A DNA stretch of 64,000 nt from Luteibacter sp. OK325 (GTDB lineage Bacteria > Pseudomonadota > Gammaproteobacteria > Xanthomonadales > Rhodanobacteraceae). Below are positions 19,698 through 29,023 of this stretch, one piece after another; the first letter of the stretch is position 1, and every line of letters starts with the position of its first letter. The notes under the pieces were generated by a model, which made no database searches, was not told where the DNA came from, and saw only the letters and a program-made list of their open reading frames with translations. The position numbers and the translations under genes were made by a program. The stretch lies in contig NZ_QAOX01000003.1 in assembly GCF_003050935.1 (NCBI RefSeq), forward strand, positions 248,001 through 312,000. The letters are read 5' to 3'.

Positions 19698-20300
19698 TTA
19701 CCACGGGGCACCGACTACGATGGTCTGGGCTAACTGGAACAACCCTGCCACGGGCTTGGTGAAAGGCCCCTCCGGATTACCGGGCGCGACGCGAAAAACG
19801 TAGTTGCCCCTGCCGATCCAACGCACACTGGTCTGGTGCGTATGACCTGGAGTCCCGCAATCCACTAGATGCGCTTCGCTTTCCTCGCCGCTACTCACCC
19901 AGAGGCAGCTGTGCTGGGTAACCGGCTGCGTGGAAGATTGATCCCACCGCCAGTGAATGTTGGCGTCGCCGAGAGTACCGACAGGTACGCTCACGACCTG
20001 TGGTGACGCAGTCACGCTACCCACCGGTGGTGGGCAGTTGTGATAACACCGAATATCACGACTTCGCATTGCTCGAGCCCCACCATCGCCGGGAGGAACA
20101 GACAGAGCGTAAGTGAGCTCAGTCCTTTGCTGTGGAGAAGGGTCATAAACACGAGGCTTGCCATCGACTAGTTTCGTGGTGCGCGAGATGGCGTCGGCGA
20201 TCACATCATCATGCCCGCCACCCTCTGACCTGAGTGGACCGCAAAGCCAAATGATTACGGCGATCACGGAACATCCGATGATCCAACATATCGCCTTCAT
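19698..20300 (-). CDS. Secreted/anchored protein of unknown function, paralog A
   Basis: A 200-residue product with an N-terminal hydrophobic anchor (CWIIGCSVIAVIIWLCG) and a longer N-terminal region than paralog B. The shared domain (about 85-200) has CYHNCPPPVGSV, WRWDQS, SCLWVSSGEE, GTPGHTH, WIGRGNYVFRVAPGNPEGPF. Conserved Cys and Trp suggest a disulfide-bonded extracytoplasmic beta fold. AGGA lies before ATG 20300. Codon use is less GC-extreme than in neighbours. I do not recognise the family and assign no function. Confidence 0.7.
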   Translation of the reverse strand: MKAICWIIGCSVIAVIIWLCGPLRSEGGGHDDVIADAISRTTKLVDGKPRVYDPSPQQRTELTYALSVPPGDGGARAMRSRDIRCYHNCPPPVGSVTASPQVVSVPVGTLGDANIHWRWDQSSTQPVTQHSCLWVSSGEESEAHLVDCGTPGHTHQTSVRWIGRGNYVFRVAPGNPEGPFTKPVAGLFQLAQTIVVGAPW

Positions 20301-20472
20301 GCGTTAATCCTAGTTGGAGGATCACCACACCGTATCCCGTCAAAGTTGTTTCGAATGTAGGCATTTTCTGTATCAGACGTAGGGGTCTCTAACTCTTGCC
20401 GTACAAACCCTAGGTCCGCTTGCGCAAAGGCCTGCGCATATCCGCGCAGGCCCACCAACAGGCCCCTGACCT

Positions 20473-20910
20473 TTACTGAGCAATGCCGACCACCGTCGTC
20501 TGGGCGACCGTTCGAAGCGCGCTAATCGGCCTCGTATAGGGCCCGCTGGGGTTCCCCGGCGCCACGCGGAAGGTCTGTACGCCAACACCGATCCATGAGA
20601 AGTTCTGCGAGTAGGTGTGGCCCGGATGCTCGCACTGAAGCACGCGCGCAACGGTTTCCTCTGCCCTACTAATCCAAAGGCAGCTGTATTCAGCCACAGG
20701 TTTACTGCGCGATTGGTTCCAACTCCACCGGATCGTGGCATTGCCTGTTCCGCTCGCTGGAACAACAACTTGGGCTGGCGCGGAAACGCTTCCCACAGGG
20801 GCCGGACAGTTGTACAAGCACGGACTGGCCTTAGGGCGCCACATGCCAGCACCGATTGCGGGCGCGCTTACAAACATGAGCGTTATTACAGCTAAACGTG
20901 TGACGGTCAT
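20473..20910 (-). CDS. Secreted protein of unknown function, paralog B
   Basis: 145 residues from ATG 20910, which starts a short signal peptide (MTVTRLAVITLMFVSAPAIGA). The mature part is the domain shared with paralog A: CLYNCPAPVGSV, WSWNQS, SCLWISRAEE, CEHPGHTY, WIGVGVQTFRVAPGNPSGPY. Roughly half the positions of the shared block match paralog A by eye. The two genes are tandem, with about 170 nt between them, consistent with duplication. Function unknown; carbohydrate binding is one guess for such a Trp/Cys-rich secreted domain. Confidence 0.7.
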   Translation of the reverse strand: MTVTRLAVITLMFVSAPAIGAGMWRPKASPCLYNCPAPVGSVSAPAQVVVPASGTGNATIRWSWNQSRSKPVAEYSCLWISRAEETVARVLQCEHPGHTYSQNFSWIGVGVQTFRVAPGNPSGPYTRPISALRTVAQTTVVGIAQ

Positions 20911-21041
20911 CCGTTCATCCTTGTCTATAATAGGAACTCCAGATCCGTGCTTCATTCAGACGGATTGGAGAACATCAAGATAGGCGTCGGACATCGTCTT
21001 CGATGCAAGCGCAAGCTGTCTTATGCGTAGGCAAGAATTGC

Positions 21042-21078
21042 AAAAAAAGGAGGGCCTGCACGGCAACTTGCAGGCCCT
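21042..21078 (-). terminator. Terminator of the hmgA-fahA unit
   Basis: On the minus strand a perfect 10-bp stem AGGGCCTGCA / TGCAGGCCCT with an eight-base loop is followed by CC and seven T. It lies about 100 nt after the fumarylacetoacetase stop. Confidence 0.9.
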
Positions 21079-21100
21079 TTCGTTTCAGCCGACAGATTTC

Positions 21101-21182
21101 TTTAGGAACCGATTCATCGGCGAAGGGTGCTCGCGGCAACCTGGCCCGCTGCCGCGGGATTGCCGCTGAAGCGGCTCCTACA
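21101..21182. repeat. Composite REP, right copy; overlaps the fahA stop codon
   Basis: A REP of GATTCATC type, core ACCTGGCCCGCTGCCGCGGG, then REP GCCGCTGAAGCGGCTCC with head CTACA. The TGTAG head on the minus strand contains the TAG stop of the fumarylacetoacetase gene. Confidence 0.88.
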
Positions 21183-22158
21183 GTTTTTCGATGACCTGCT
21201 CGATTGCGCCGAAGATCGTCGCACCGTTCGCGTCGGTGACGTCGATCTTCACCGTGTCGCCGAACGAAAGGAACGGCGTGCTCGGCTTGCCGTCACGCAG
21301 GGTTTCCACGGTGCGCTGTTCGGCCAGGCAGGACGCGCCCTTGCCCGTATCTTCGTTGGCAATGGTGCCGGAGCCGACCAGCGTGCCGGCAGTCAGCGGA
21401 CGCGTCTTCGCAACATGCGCTACGAGCTGCGAGAAATCGAACTGCATGTCGACGCCGCATTCGGCTTCGCCGAACCACTTGCCGTTGATCCAGGTGCGCA
21501 TCGGCAGGTGCAGCTTGTCGTCGATCCAGGCATCGCCCAGTTCATCCGGTGTCACGAACACGGGCGACAGCGCGGAACGCGGCTTGGACTGCACGAAGCC
21601 AAAGCCCTTGGCGAGTTCGCCGGGAATCAAACCTCGCAGCGAGACGTCGTTGACCAAGCCGACCAACTGGATGTGAGCAGCGGCCTGCGCCGGCGTCACG
21701 CCCATGGGAACGTCGTCGGTGATCACGAGCACTTCGGCCTCCAGGTCGATCCCGAATTCCTCGCTCCCGACGACCACCGGATCGCGGGGGCCAAGGAAGC
21801 CAGCACTGGTCGCCTGGTACATCAGCGGATCGGTATAGAACGACGCCGGCACCTCGGCGCCACGCGCCCTGCGCACGCGCTCGACGTGCGGCAGATACGC
21901 GCTACCGTCGACGAACTCATACGCGCGCGGCAGCGGCGCGGCGAGCTTGCTCATGTCGAGGTCGAAAGCGCCCTGCGCGTTACCGTCGTTGAGATCTTCC
22001 GACAGCGCATTGAGACGCGGTGCGATGCTGCTCCATTCATCCAGCGCAGCCTGCAGGGTCGGCGCGATGCCGGTAGCCTTGACGGCGCGCGAGAGGTCAC
22101 GGCTGACGACGATGAGCGTGCCGTCGCGGCCGCCTTCCTTAAGCGAAGCGAGTTTCAT
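21178..22158 (-). CDS. fahA: Fumarylacetoacetate hydrolase-family protein
   Basis: 326 residues. The C-terminal FAH domain carries the metal-binding region EEFGIDLEAEVLV (about 132-144), and KPRSALSPVFVTPDELG is typical of the homogentisate-pathway enzyme. It should split fumarylacetoacetate to fumarate and acetoacetate, the last step of tyrosine breakdown. It follows hmgA by 15 nt in the same direction. The final Leu codon and TAG stop fall in a REP head, so the C-terminus may have been set by REP insertion. Confidence 0.9.
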   Translation of the reverse strand: MKLASLKEGGRDGTLIVVSRDLSRAVKATGIAPTLQAALDEWSSIAPRLNALSEDLNDGNAQGAFDLDMSKLAAPLPRAYEFVDGSAYLPHVERVRRARGAEVPASFYTDPLMYQATSAGFLGPRDPVVVGSEEFGIDLEAEVLVITDDVPMGVTPAQAAAHIQLVGLVNDVSLRGLIPGELAKGFGFVQSKPRSALSPVFVTPDELGDAWIDDKLHLPMRTWINGKWFGEAECGVDMQFDFSQLVAHVAKTRPLTAGTLVGSGTIANEDTGKGASCLAEQRTVETLRDGKPSTPFLSFGDTVKIDVTDANGATIFGAIEQVIEKL

Positions 22159-22173
22159 GCGATTCCTTTTCGA

Positions 22174-23484
22174 TCAGGCCGACGGCGGTGTGAAGTGTTT
22201 CTTCAGCCCGCGCCAGCATTCGTAATAATTGCCCTGAAGCGTCGGCGATTCGAGCGCCTGGCGGGTCGGGCGGATGACCTTGCGCGTCTCGAACATGAAG
22301 GCCATGGTGCCAACGACATGATCGGGACGGGAGACGTCGGCGTTCGATGCTTTCTCGAAGCTCGCCGCATCCGGACCGTGGCCACTCATGCAGTTGTGCA
22401 GGCTTGAACCGCCGGGCACGAAACCACCCTGCTTCGCATCGTACGCGCCATCGATCAGGCCCATGAACTCGCTGGCCACGTTGCGGTGGAAGTAAGGCGG
22501 GCGGAAGGTGTGCTCGGCGACCAGCCAGCGCGGCGGGAAGATGGCGAAGTCCATGTTCGCCGTGCCCGGCGTGTCGCTTGCCGAGGTGAGCACGGTGAAG
22601 ATCGACGGATCCGGATGGTCCACGGCGATCGAGCCGATGGTGTTGAAGCGGCGCAGGTCGTACTTGTACGGCGCGTAATTGCCGTGCCAGCCAACCACGT
22701 CCAGTGGCGAGTGATCGATGCTGGCCGACCACAACACACCCTGGAACTTGGCCACCAGCGCGAAGTCGCCGTCGAGGTCTTCGAAGGCGGCGACCGGTGT
22801 CAGGAAATCGCGCGAATGCGCGAGCCCGTTCGCCCCGATCGGCCCGAGATCCGGAAGGTGCAGCGGCGCGCCGAAATTCTCGGCGACATAACCACGGGCT
22901 TCGCCGTCGGGAAGCTCCACGAGAAAGCGCACGCCGCGCGGCACGACCGCGATTTCCAGCGGTTCGACCTCGACCACGCCAAGCTCGGTGCGGATGCGCA
23001 GGCGACCCTGCTGCGGCACGATGAGCAACTCGCCGTCCGCGTTGTAGAAGTAGCGCCCCTGCATGGAGCGATTGGCGCAGTACAGGTGGATACCCACGCC
23101 AGCCTGCTCTTCCGCACCGCCGTTACCGCCGAGCGTGACCAGGCCCTCGACGAAGTCCGTCGGCTGCGACGGCATCGGCAACGGGTCCCAGCGCATCTGG
23201 TTCGGCGTGGCCGGCGCTTCGTGGAAGCGGTTGTGGAAGGTGGCGTGCGGCAGCTCGGCAAACGGCGAATGCTGCGCCGCCGGGCGAATGCGGTACAGCC
23301 AGCTGCGCCGATTGCGATGGCGCGGCGCGGTGAACGCGCTGCCGGAAAGCTGTTCGGCGTAGAGACCGTGCTCCACCCGCTGGGGGGAATTCTGGCCGGT
23401 AGGCAGCACGCCGGCCACGGCTTCCGTGGCGAACTCGTTGCCGAAGCCGGTCTGGTAACCGCGCGTATCGTCGGTGTGGCTCAT
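22174..23484 (-). CDS. hmgA: Homogentisate 1,2-dioxygenase
   Basis: A 436-residue non-heme iron cupin that opens the homogentisate ring to maleylacetoacetate. The N-terminus [17 protein letters not shown] is diagnostic, and the iron-site region toward the C-terminus ([14 protein letters not shown], then [10 protein letters not shown]) contains the His/Glu ligands. Full length for the family. It lies between hppD and the fumarylacetoacetase gene, all minus strand, forming the tyrosine catabolic cluster. Loss of this enzyme usually gives brown pyomelanin. Confidence 0.97.
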   Translation of the reverse strand: MSHTDDTRGYQTGFGNEFATEAVAGVLPTGQNSPQRVEHGLYAEQLSGSAFTAPRHRNRRSWLYRIRPAAQHSPFAELPHATFHNRFHEAPATPNQMRWDPLPMPSQPTDFVEGLVTLGGNGGAEEQAGVGIHLYCANRSMQGRYFYNADGELLIVPQQGRLRIRTELGVVEVEPLEIAVVPRGVRFLVELPDGEARGYVAENFGAPLHLPDLGPIGANGLAHSRDFLTPVAAFEDLDGDFALVAKFQGVLWSASIDHSPLDVVGWHGNYAPYKYDLRRFNTIGSIAVDHPDPSIFTVLTSASDTPGTANMDFAIFPPRWLVAEHTFRPPYFHRNVASEFMGLIDGAYDAKQGGFVPGGSSLHNCMSGHGPDAASFEKASNADVSRPDHVVGTMAFMFETRKVIRPTRQALESPTLQGNYYECWRGLKKHFTPPSA

Positions 23485-23571
23485 CGGGGGGATCCTTGGG
23501 ATGAACGCATCGCGGCGCGGTCCGTCTCGGGACCGCGCCGCGCTTAGTCTACCTTCGCGAGCGCTCCGCGC

Positions 23572-24660
23572 TCAGAGCACGCCGCGGCGCATCTGGTCGC
23601 GTTCGATGGATTCGAACAGCGCCTTGAAGTTGCCGTTGCCGAAGCCTTCATTGCCCTTGCGCTGGATGATCTCGAAGAAGATCGGACCGATGTTGTTCTG
23701 CGTGAAGATCTGCAGCAACAGCTTCTTCTTGGTCTCGTCGTCGGCGTCGATCAGGAGCTTGTTCTTCTGCAGGCGCGGAATGTCCTCGCCATGATCCGGC
23801 ACGCGGATGTCGATCACTTCGTAATACGTGTCCGGCGTCTCGAGGAAGGCCACGTCCAGCGCGCGCATGGCTTCCACCGACTCGTAGATATTGTCGGTGA
23901 ACAGCGCGATGTGCTGGATGCCTTCGCCGTTGTACTCGCGGATGTATTCGTTGATCTGCGACTTCTCGTCCGCCGATTCGTTGAGCGGGATGCGCACCAT
24001 GCCGTCCGGCGCGGTCATCGCCTTGGACACCAGGCCGGTCTTCGCGCCCTTGATGTCGAAGTAGCGGATCTCGCGGAAGTTGAACAGACGCTCGTAGTAG
24101 TCCGACCACTTCTGCATGTTGCCGAAGTGCAGGTTATGGGTCAGGTGGTCGATGAAGGTCAGGCCGAAACCCTTCGGATGACGGTCCACGCCCGGAATGA
24201 ACTCGAACTCGCTGTCGAACACGTCACCCTTGGCGCCGTAGGTGTCGATCAGGTACAGCGCGCAACCACCGATGCCCTGGATGGTCGGCACGTTCAGTGC
24301 GAGGGTGTCGGCCTTGTGCTCGACCTTCTCCGCACCGTTGGACAACGCGGTGGCCTGCACGTCCGTCGCCGGGCGGTTGAAGCGGATAGCGAAGCCACAG
24401 GCGCTCGGGCCGTGCTCGGCGGCGAAGTCGGAGGCGAACGAGTCCGGCTCTTCGTTGACCAGGAAGTTGCACTCGCCCTGGCGATACAGGGTGATCTTCC
24501 TGGTCTTGTGCTTTGCCACCGCCGAAAAGCCGAGCTTCGGGAACAGCGTGTGCAGCAGGGTCGGATCCGGCGCGGCGAACTCGACAAACTCGAAGCCATC
24601 GACACCCTGCGGGTTTTCGAAGGTGGTGACTTCCATACCGATATTGGGCTGGGCGCTCAT
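23572..24660 (-). CDS. hppD: 4-hydroxyphenylpyruvate dioxygenase
   Basis: A 362-residue Fe(II) enzyme with two vicinal-oxygen-chelate domains that makes homogentisate from 4-hydroxyphenylpyruvate. Iron ligands are visible in FIDHLTHNL (His), GIQHIALFTDNI (His) and near the end IFFEIIQRKGNEGFGNGNF (Glu). ATG 24660 has AGGAG upstream; an earlier in-frame ATG (24678) is less likely because that SD lies inside its coding region. It starts divergently from a MarR regulator, across an 89-nt interval with a candidate operator. Confidence 0.97.
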   Translation of the reverse strand: MSAQPNIGMEVTTFENPQGVDGFEFVEFAAPDPTLLHTLFPKLGFSAVAKHKTRKITLYRQGECNFLVNEEPDSFASDFAAEHGPSACGFAIRFNRPATDVQATALSNGAEKVEHKADTLALNVPTIQGIGGCALYLIDTYGAKGDVFDSEFEFIPGVDRHPKGFGLTFIDHLTHNLHFGNMQKWSDYYERLFNFREIRYFDIKGAKTGLVSKAMTAPDGMVRIPLNESADEKSQINEYIREYNGEGIQHIALFTDNIYESVEAMRALDVAFLETPDTYYEVIDIRVPDHGEDIPRLQKNKLLIDADDETKKKLLLQIFTQNNIGPIFFEIIQRKGNEGFGNGNFKALFESIERDQMRRGVL

Positions 24661-24719
24661 AGGCGATACTCCTGGCATTGGGCACGGCTTGCGCCGACTA
24701 CTCTTACGTTATAGTTTCA

Positions 24720-24737
24720 CTTGTAACCAATTGCAAG
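24720..24737. promoter_or_regulatory. Candidate MarR operator between hppD and the regulator
   Basis: An imperfect 18-bp inverted repeat CTTGTAACCAATTGCAAG (six of nine pairs match) lies 13 nt before the regulator start and about 60 nt before hppD. Size and place fit a MarR site; binding is inferred. Confidence 0.5.
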
Positions 24738-24749
24738 GACCAGCACAGC

Positions 24750-25199
24750 ATGACCCCAGAAACCGTTGCCGCCCATGCCCCGCTGGAGCTCGAGCATTTC
24801 CTGCCATACCGCCTGTCCATCCTGTCGAACACGGTGAGCCAGTCGATCGCCACGGAATACCAGGACCGCTTCGAGCTGAGCATGACGGAATGGCGTGTGA
24901 TGACCATCCTGGCGCGGTTTCCGGAGATCTCAGCACGTGAAGTGGTGGACAGAAGTGCCATGGACAAGGTGGCGGTGAGCCGCGCCGTCGCACGGCTGGT
25001 CAACGCGGGCCGGGTGGACCGCGGCATCCACGACGGTGACAAGCGCCGCTCGGTGCTGAAGCTGTCCGAGGCTGGCTGGGCGATTCACGACGAGGTCGCG
25101 CCGCTGGCTCGTGCGCACGAGCGGGAGTTGCTGGCGCGCCTCGACCAGGGCGAGCAGGCGCAGTTGAACAGCATTCTGGACAAGCTACTGGCGACCTGA
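24750..25199 (+). CDS. MarR-family regulator, probably of tyrosine catabolism
   Basis: 149 residues with a central winged helix: LSMTEWRVMTILARFPEISA, recognition-helix region DKVAVSRAVARLVNAGRVD and the wing DGDKRRSVLKLSE. ATG 24750 is chosen since upstream codons contain no family sequence and overlap the hppD promoter region. Its divergent position relative to hppD-hmgA-fahA suggests it controls them, perhaps sensing an aromatic intermediate, as related HmgR/HpaR-type regulators do. The ligand is unknown. Confidence 0.88.
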   Translation: MTPETVAAHAPLELEHFLPYRLSILSNTVSQSIATEYQDRFELSMTEWRVMTILARFPEISAREVVDRSAMDKVAVSRAVARLVNAGRVDRGIHDGDKRRSVLKLSEAGWAIHDEVAPLARAHERELLARLDQGEQAQLNSILDKLLAT

Positions 25200-25214
25200 A
25201 GGGGGCTAGTTCCG

Positions 25215-25277
25215 TGTGGGAGCCGCTTCAGCGGCGATGCTTCTGGCAAGAGCATCGCCGCTGAAGCGGCTCCCACA
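25215..25277. repeat. Perfect REP hairpin (27-bp arms)
   Basis: Two identical REP units in inverted orientation form arms of 27 bases with a nine-base loop (TCTGGCAAG). It sits between the converging marR and POT genes, two bases from the POT stop codon, and could end or protect both transcripts. Confidence 0.93.
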
Positions 25278-25278
25278 T

Positions 25279-26787
25279 TTATTTCACGCCGTGCATCAGG
25301 CGGTTGATCAGCGGAGCGATGAGGAACAGCACGATGCCGGCGCCTACCAGCAGTTCGAAGCTGAAGGTGAAGCCGCTGAGCGCCGAGCCCACCGTCATGC
25401 CGGTTTCGCCGCTGATGTGGCCGGCGAGCAGGCCCGAGAGGTTATTGCCGATGGCCGTGGAGAGGAACCAGCCACCCATGGCCAGACCGACCACGCGCAT
25501 CGGTGCCAGCTTGGTCACCATGGACAGGCCGATGGGTGACAGGCAGAGCTCACCGATGGTCTGCAGCACGTAGCACGCCGCCAGCGGCCAGAACGGGATG
25601 AGGCCATCGCCGCCGACCAGGCTCTGCAGCGCATACATCAGTACCAGGAAGGCCAGCGCGTTGAAGATCAGGCCGAGGCCGAACTTGCGCGGAATCGACG
25701 GCTCCAGGCGATGCCTTGCAGACCAGCCCCAGGCCAGCGCCACCAGCGGTGCGAAGACCAGGATCGCCGCCGAATTCACCGACTGGAACCAGCCGGTCGG
25801 AAACTCCCAGCCGCCGAACATGTGCCGGTCGACGATGTTCTGCGCGAGGAAGTTGAACGAGCTGCCGGCCTGCTCGAAGAACATCCAGAACAGCACGTTG
25901 AAAGCGAACAGCAGCAGCATCGCGATAACGCGATGGATCTGGATGCGGTCGTGGCGTACGGCCTCGATCACGAGCATCACGGCCACACCGATGAACAGCG
26001 CACCGAGCAACCAGGCGATGAAGATCGCGCCGGCCTTGGCCATCAGCAGGTACACCAGCGGAATGGCGACGAGAATGCCGATGATGACGCCGATCAGGTT
26101 CTTGCCCTCATGGCGCTCCGGCGGCGGCAGGCCGACGCCCTTGAGCTGGCGCTTGCCGATCAGGAACCAGATGAAGCAGACCACCATGCCGAAGCCGGTC
26201 GCGGCGAACACGGCCTTGTAGTTGTCCTGCAGCGGCGTGTCGGTCAAGACCGAAGCGAGCCAGCCGGTGACCAACGGGGCGAGGAAACCGCCCATGTTGA
26301 TGCCCATGTAGAAAATGGTGAAACCGCGGTCGCGACGGTCGTCGCCGACCGGGTAGATCTGGCCCACCAGCGACGAGATATTCGGCTTGAACAGGCCGTT
26401 ACCGACGATCACCGTGGCCAGGCCGATGAGGAAGATGTCCTGGTTGGGCACCATCACCATGAACAGGCCCGCGCCCATCACCGCCGCGCCGACCAGGATG
26501 GAGCGCTGGTAACCGAGGATGCGGTCGGCCACATAGCCACCGAAGATCGCCGAGGCATAGACCAGCGCGAGGTATGAGCCGTAGGTGCGGCTGGCATAGC
26601 CCTGCCCTGCCTGATCGCCGTGGAAGAACTGCGCCACGATGTACAGCGTGAGCGCCCAGCGCATGCCGTAGAACGCGAAGCGCTCCCAGAACTCGGTCAT
26701 GAACAGCATCCACAAGGGACGCGGGTGACCCAGAGTCTGCGGGTAGTCGGGCACGGGCCGGGCGGTGGCTGGGGCGGTCGGTGTCAT
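25279..26787 (-). CDS. Proton-dependent oligopeptide transporter (POT/PTR family)
   Basis: A 502-residue inner-membrane MFS protein with about 14 predicted helices. The POT motif EFWERFAFYGMR (TM1, about 32-43) and the PTR2 signature in GNGLFKPNISSLVGQIYP and FTIFYMGINMGGFLAP are present. It imports di- and tripeptides with protons. It lies between tyrosine and tryptophan catabolic genes, so it could feed peptide-derived amino acids into them; no shared operon is seen. Comparable to DtpA/DtpB-type carriers, exact substrate range unknown. Confidence 0.95.
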   Translation of the reverse strand: MTPTAPATARPVPDYPQTLGHPRPLWMLFMTEFWERFAFYGMRWALTLYIVAQFFHGDQAGQGYASRTYGSYLALVYASAIFGGYVADRILGYQRSILVGAAVMGAGLFMVMVPNQDIFLIGLATVIVGNGLFKPNISSLVGQIYPVGDDRRDRGFTIFYMGINMGGFLAPLVTGWLASVLTDTPLQDNYKAVFAATGFGMVVCFIWFLIGKRQLKGVGLPPPERHEGKNLIGVIIGILVAIPLVYLLMAKAGAIFIAWLLGALFIGVAVMLVIEAVRHDRIQIHRVIAMLLLFAFNVLFWMFFEQAGSSFNFLAQNIVDRHMFGGWEFPTGWFQSVNSAAILVFAPLVALAWGWSARHRLEPSIPRKFGLGLIFNALAFLVLMYALQSLVGGDGLIPFWPLAACYVLQTIGELCLSPIGLSMVTKLAPMRVVGLAMGGWFLSTAIGNNLSGLLAGHISGETGMTVGSALSGFTFSFELLVGAGIVLFLIAPLINRLMHGVK

Positions 26788-26857
26788 GCAGTTCCCTTGG
26801 GCGTGAAGACGCTTCGTGCAGGGTGTTTAACCGTCCGGGCAGCCGCCCGTCAAATAT

Positions 26858-27706
26858 TTACGTTCCCAGGATGGTGCGTACTTCGATCAGTTCCGGGAAG
26901 AAACTCTGTTCCAGCGCCTTGCGCAGGAAGGCCACGCCGGACGAACCGCCGGTGCCGGCGCGGAAGCCGATGATGCGCTCCACGGTCTTCATGTGGCGGA
27001 AGCGCCAGAGCTGGAACGATTCTTCGATGTCGACCAGTTCCTCACTGAGATGATACTCAGGCCAATGATGGGCGGTGTCTTCGTAAATCCGCTTGAACAC
27101 GGGCAGCAGCGCGGGCTGGCTTCGCCAGGGCTGGGTCAGGTCGCGCTCCAGCAGGTCGACCGGGACCGGATGGCCGCGACGTGCCAGGTAACGGAGGAAC
27201 TCGTCGTAGAGCCCCGGCGCCTCGAAGATCGCCTTGAGGCGCTCATGGGCGACGGCATCGTGCTCGAACACCCGGAGCATGTCGGCGTGCTTGTTGCCCA
27301 GCAGGAACTCCACCATGCGGTACTGCAGGGACTGGAAGCCCGACGAAGGGCCCAGCACGTCGCGGAACTGCAGGTATTCGGCCGGCGTGAGGGTTTCCAG
27401 CACGCCCCACTGCTCGTAGAGCTGGCGCTGGATGGCCTTGACCCGGGCGAGAATCTTCAGCGTGCCGTCCACGTCATCCGCGCGAAGGTGCGCCAGGGCG
27501 GCGTCCAGCTCGTGGATCATCAACTTAAGCCACAGCTCGGAGGTCTGGTGCTGGACGATGAAGAGCATCTCGTCGTGGTGCGCGGGCTGGCTGCGGGGTA
27601 CCTGGGCACTGAGCACCTGGTCCAGCCTGAGGTACTCGCCATAGGTAAGGCGACCGTCGAGATCGGTGCGGATACCGGGTTCGAGGTCGCGCTGGGAATT
27701 GGCCAT
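26858..27706 (-). CDS. kynA: Tryptophan 2,3-dioxygenase
   Basis: About 282 residues. This heme enzyme opens the indole ring of tryptophan to N-formylkynurenine. Diagnostic blocks are [30 protein letters not shown] (heme-pocket His), [17 protein letters not shown] and [18 protein letters not shown]. Start choice is open: ATG 27706 or GTG 27718, neither with a clear SD. Divergent from the 2-oxoacid dehydrogenase operon. Other kynurenine-pathway genes are not in the window, so degradation or NAD-synthesis use cannot be told. Confidence 0.95.
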   Translation of the reverse strand: MANSQRDLEPGIRTDLDGRLTYGEYLRLDQVLSAQVPRSQPAHHDEMLFIVQHQTSELWLKLMIHELDAALAHLRADDVDGTLKILARVKAIQRQLYEQWGVLETLTPAEYLQFRDVLGPSSGFQSLQYRMVEFLLGNKHADMLRVFEHDAVAHERLKAIFEAPGLYDEFLRYLARRGHPVPVDLLERDLTQPWRSQPALLPVFKRIYEDTAHHWPEYHLSEELVDIEESFQLWRFRHMKTVERIIGFRAGTGGSSGVAFLRKALEQSFFPELIEVRTILGT

Positions 27707-27931
27707 GGACGATTTCACATTCAGGGTGGACCGGCCACAAACGGCGCCGTGGCGCGGTTTCGGGACTGGAGATGGCCGGTTCTATGCTGCGCCGTGCCTT
27801 GCCGGGCCATAATACCCCTGATATCTAGTCCGGCTCGCAACAACCCGAAAGTCGCTCGTGCCCCACTGGATGGGCCCGTCCGCTTCCCCAATCGTGCGTG
27901 TCGTTTCTAACCCTTCCCCTGGGAGCGAGTC

Positions 27932-29011
27932 GTGTCCATCGCCGCCAAGTTCGAAATCGAATATCTGCAATACCTTGACCAGGACGGCAAGGAAACCGGA
28001 AAGGAACTCCCCGCATTCGCCAAGGACCTCGACCACATGGTCGAGCTCTACAAGCTGATGGTGTCCACGCGGGTGTTCGACGCCAAGTCGATCGCCCTGC
28101 AGCGCACCGGCAAGCTCGGCACCTACGCCTCCTGCCTCGGCCATGAAGCCGCGCACGTGGGCATCGGCAGCGCCATGCGCCGCGAAGACTCGCTGGCCGT
28201 GTCGTACCGCGAGTACGGCGCCCAGCTGTACCGCGGCGTGAAGCCGCGCGAGGTCTACACCTACTGGGGTGGCGACGAGCGCGGCAATGATTTCGCCGAC
28301 GCCCCCGCCCACGACTTCGCCTGGTGCGTGCCCATCGGTACGCAGTGCCTGCACGCCGCCGGCTCCGCGCTGGCGTTCAAGATCCGCAAGGAGGCCCGTG
28401 TGGCCGTTTGCACGATCGGTGACGGCGGTTCGTCCAAGGGCGACTTCTACGGCGCGATCAACGTGGCCGGCGCGCAGCAGCTGCCGATGGTCGCCGTGAT
28501 CGTGAACAACCAGTGGGCGATCTCGGTGCCGCGTCGCATCCAGAGCGGCTCCGGCACGCTCGCCCAGAAGGGTATCGCCGCCGGCCTGCCCTGCATCCAG
28601 GTGGACGGCAACGACATCATCGCCGTGCGCGCCGCCATGGAGATCGCGCTCGAGCGCGCCCGCTCCGGCCAGGGCGCCAGCGTGATCGAAGCGGTGACCT
28701 ACCGCCTCGGCGATCACACCACCGCCGACGACGCCCGCCGTTACCGCGGCGAGCAGGAAGTGAAAGACGCCTGGGAACGCGATCCCATTCCGCGCCTGCG
28801 CAAGTGGCTCGAAGGCAAGGGCAAGTGGGACGAAGCGAAGGAAGAGGCCTGGAAGGTCGAGTGCGACGACTGGATGGACAACGAGGTCAATGCGTACCTG
28901 GAAACGAAGAACCAGCCGGCAACGGCGATGTTCGACTATCTGTACGCCGAACTCCCGGCCGACCTCGAAGCGCAGCGCGAGCTTGTCGCTTCCCTCGATC
29001 GCACGTCGTAA
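27932..29011 (+). CDS. pdhA: 2-oxoacid (pyruvate) dehydrogenase E1 component, alpha subunit
   Basis: A 359-residue thiamine-diphosphate subunit. The ThDP/Mg motif runs from GDGGSSKGDFYGA to VIVNNQWA (about 171-200). The phosphorylation-loop region YRLGDHTTADDARRYR is closer to PdhA than to branched-chain E1 alpha, but substrate cannot be settled by eye. GTG 27932 follows GGGAG. It heads a three-gene operon (12 nt to E1 beta). In bacteria rich in branched fatty acids such a complex may also make branched acyl-CoA primers. Confidence 0.9.
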   Translation: MSIAAKFEIEYLQYLDQDGKETGKELPAFAKDLDHMVELYKLMVSTRVFDAKSIALQRTGKLGTYASCLGHEAAHVGIGSAMRREDSLAVSYREYGAQLYRGVKPREVYTYWGGDERGNDFADAPAHDFAWCVPIGTQCLHAAGSALAFKIRKEARVAVCTIGDGGSSKGDFYGAINVAGAQQLPMVAVIVNNQWAISVPRRIQSGSGTLAQKGIAAGLPCIQVDGNDIIAVRAAMEIALERARSGQGASVIEAVTYRLGDHTTADDARRYRGEQEVKDAWERDPIPRLRKWLEGKGKWDEAKEEAWKVECDDWMDNEVNAYLETKNQPATAMFDYLYAELPADLEAQRELVASLDRTS

Positions 29012-29023
29012 GGAATTCTTCCC

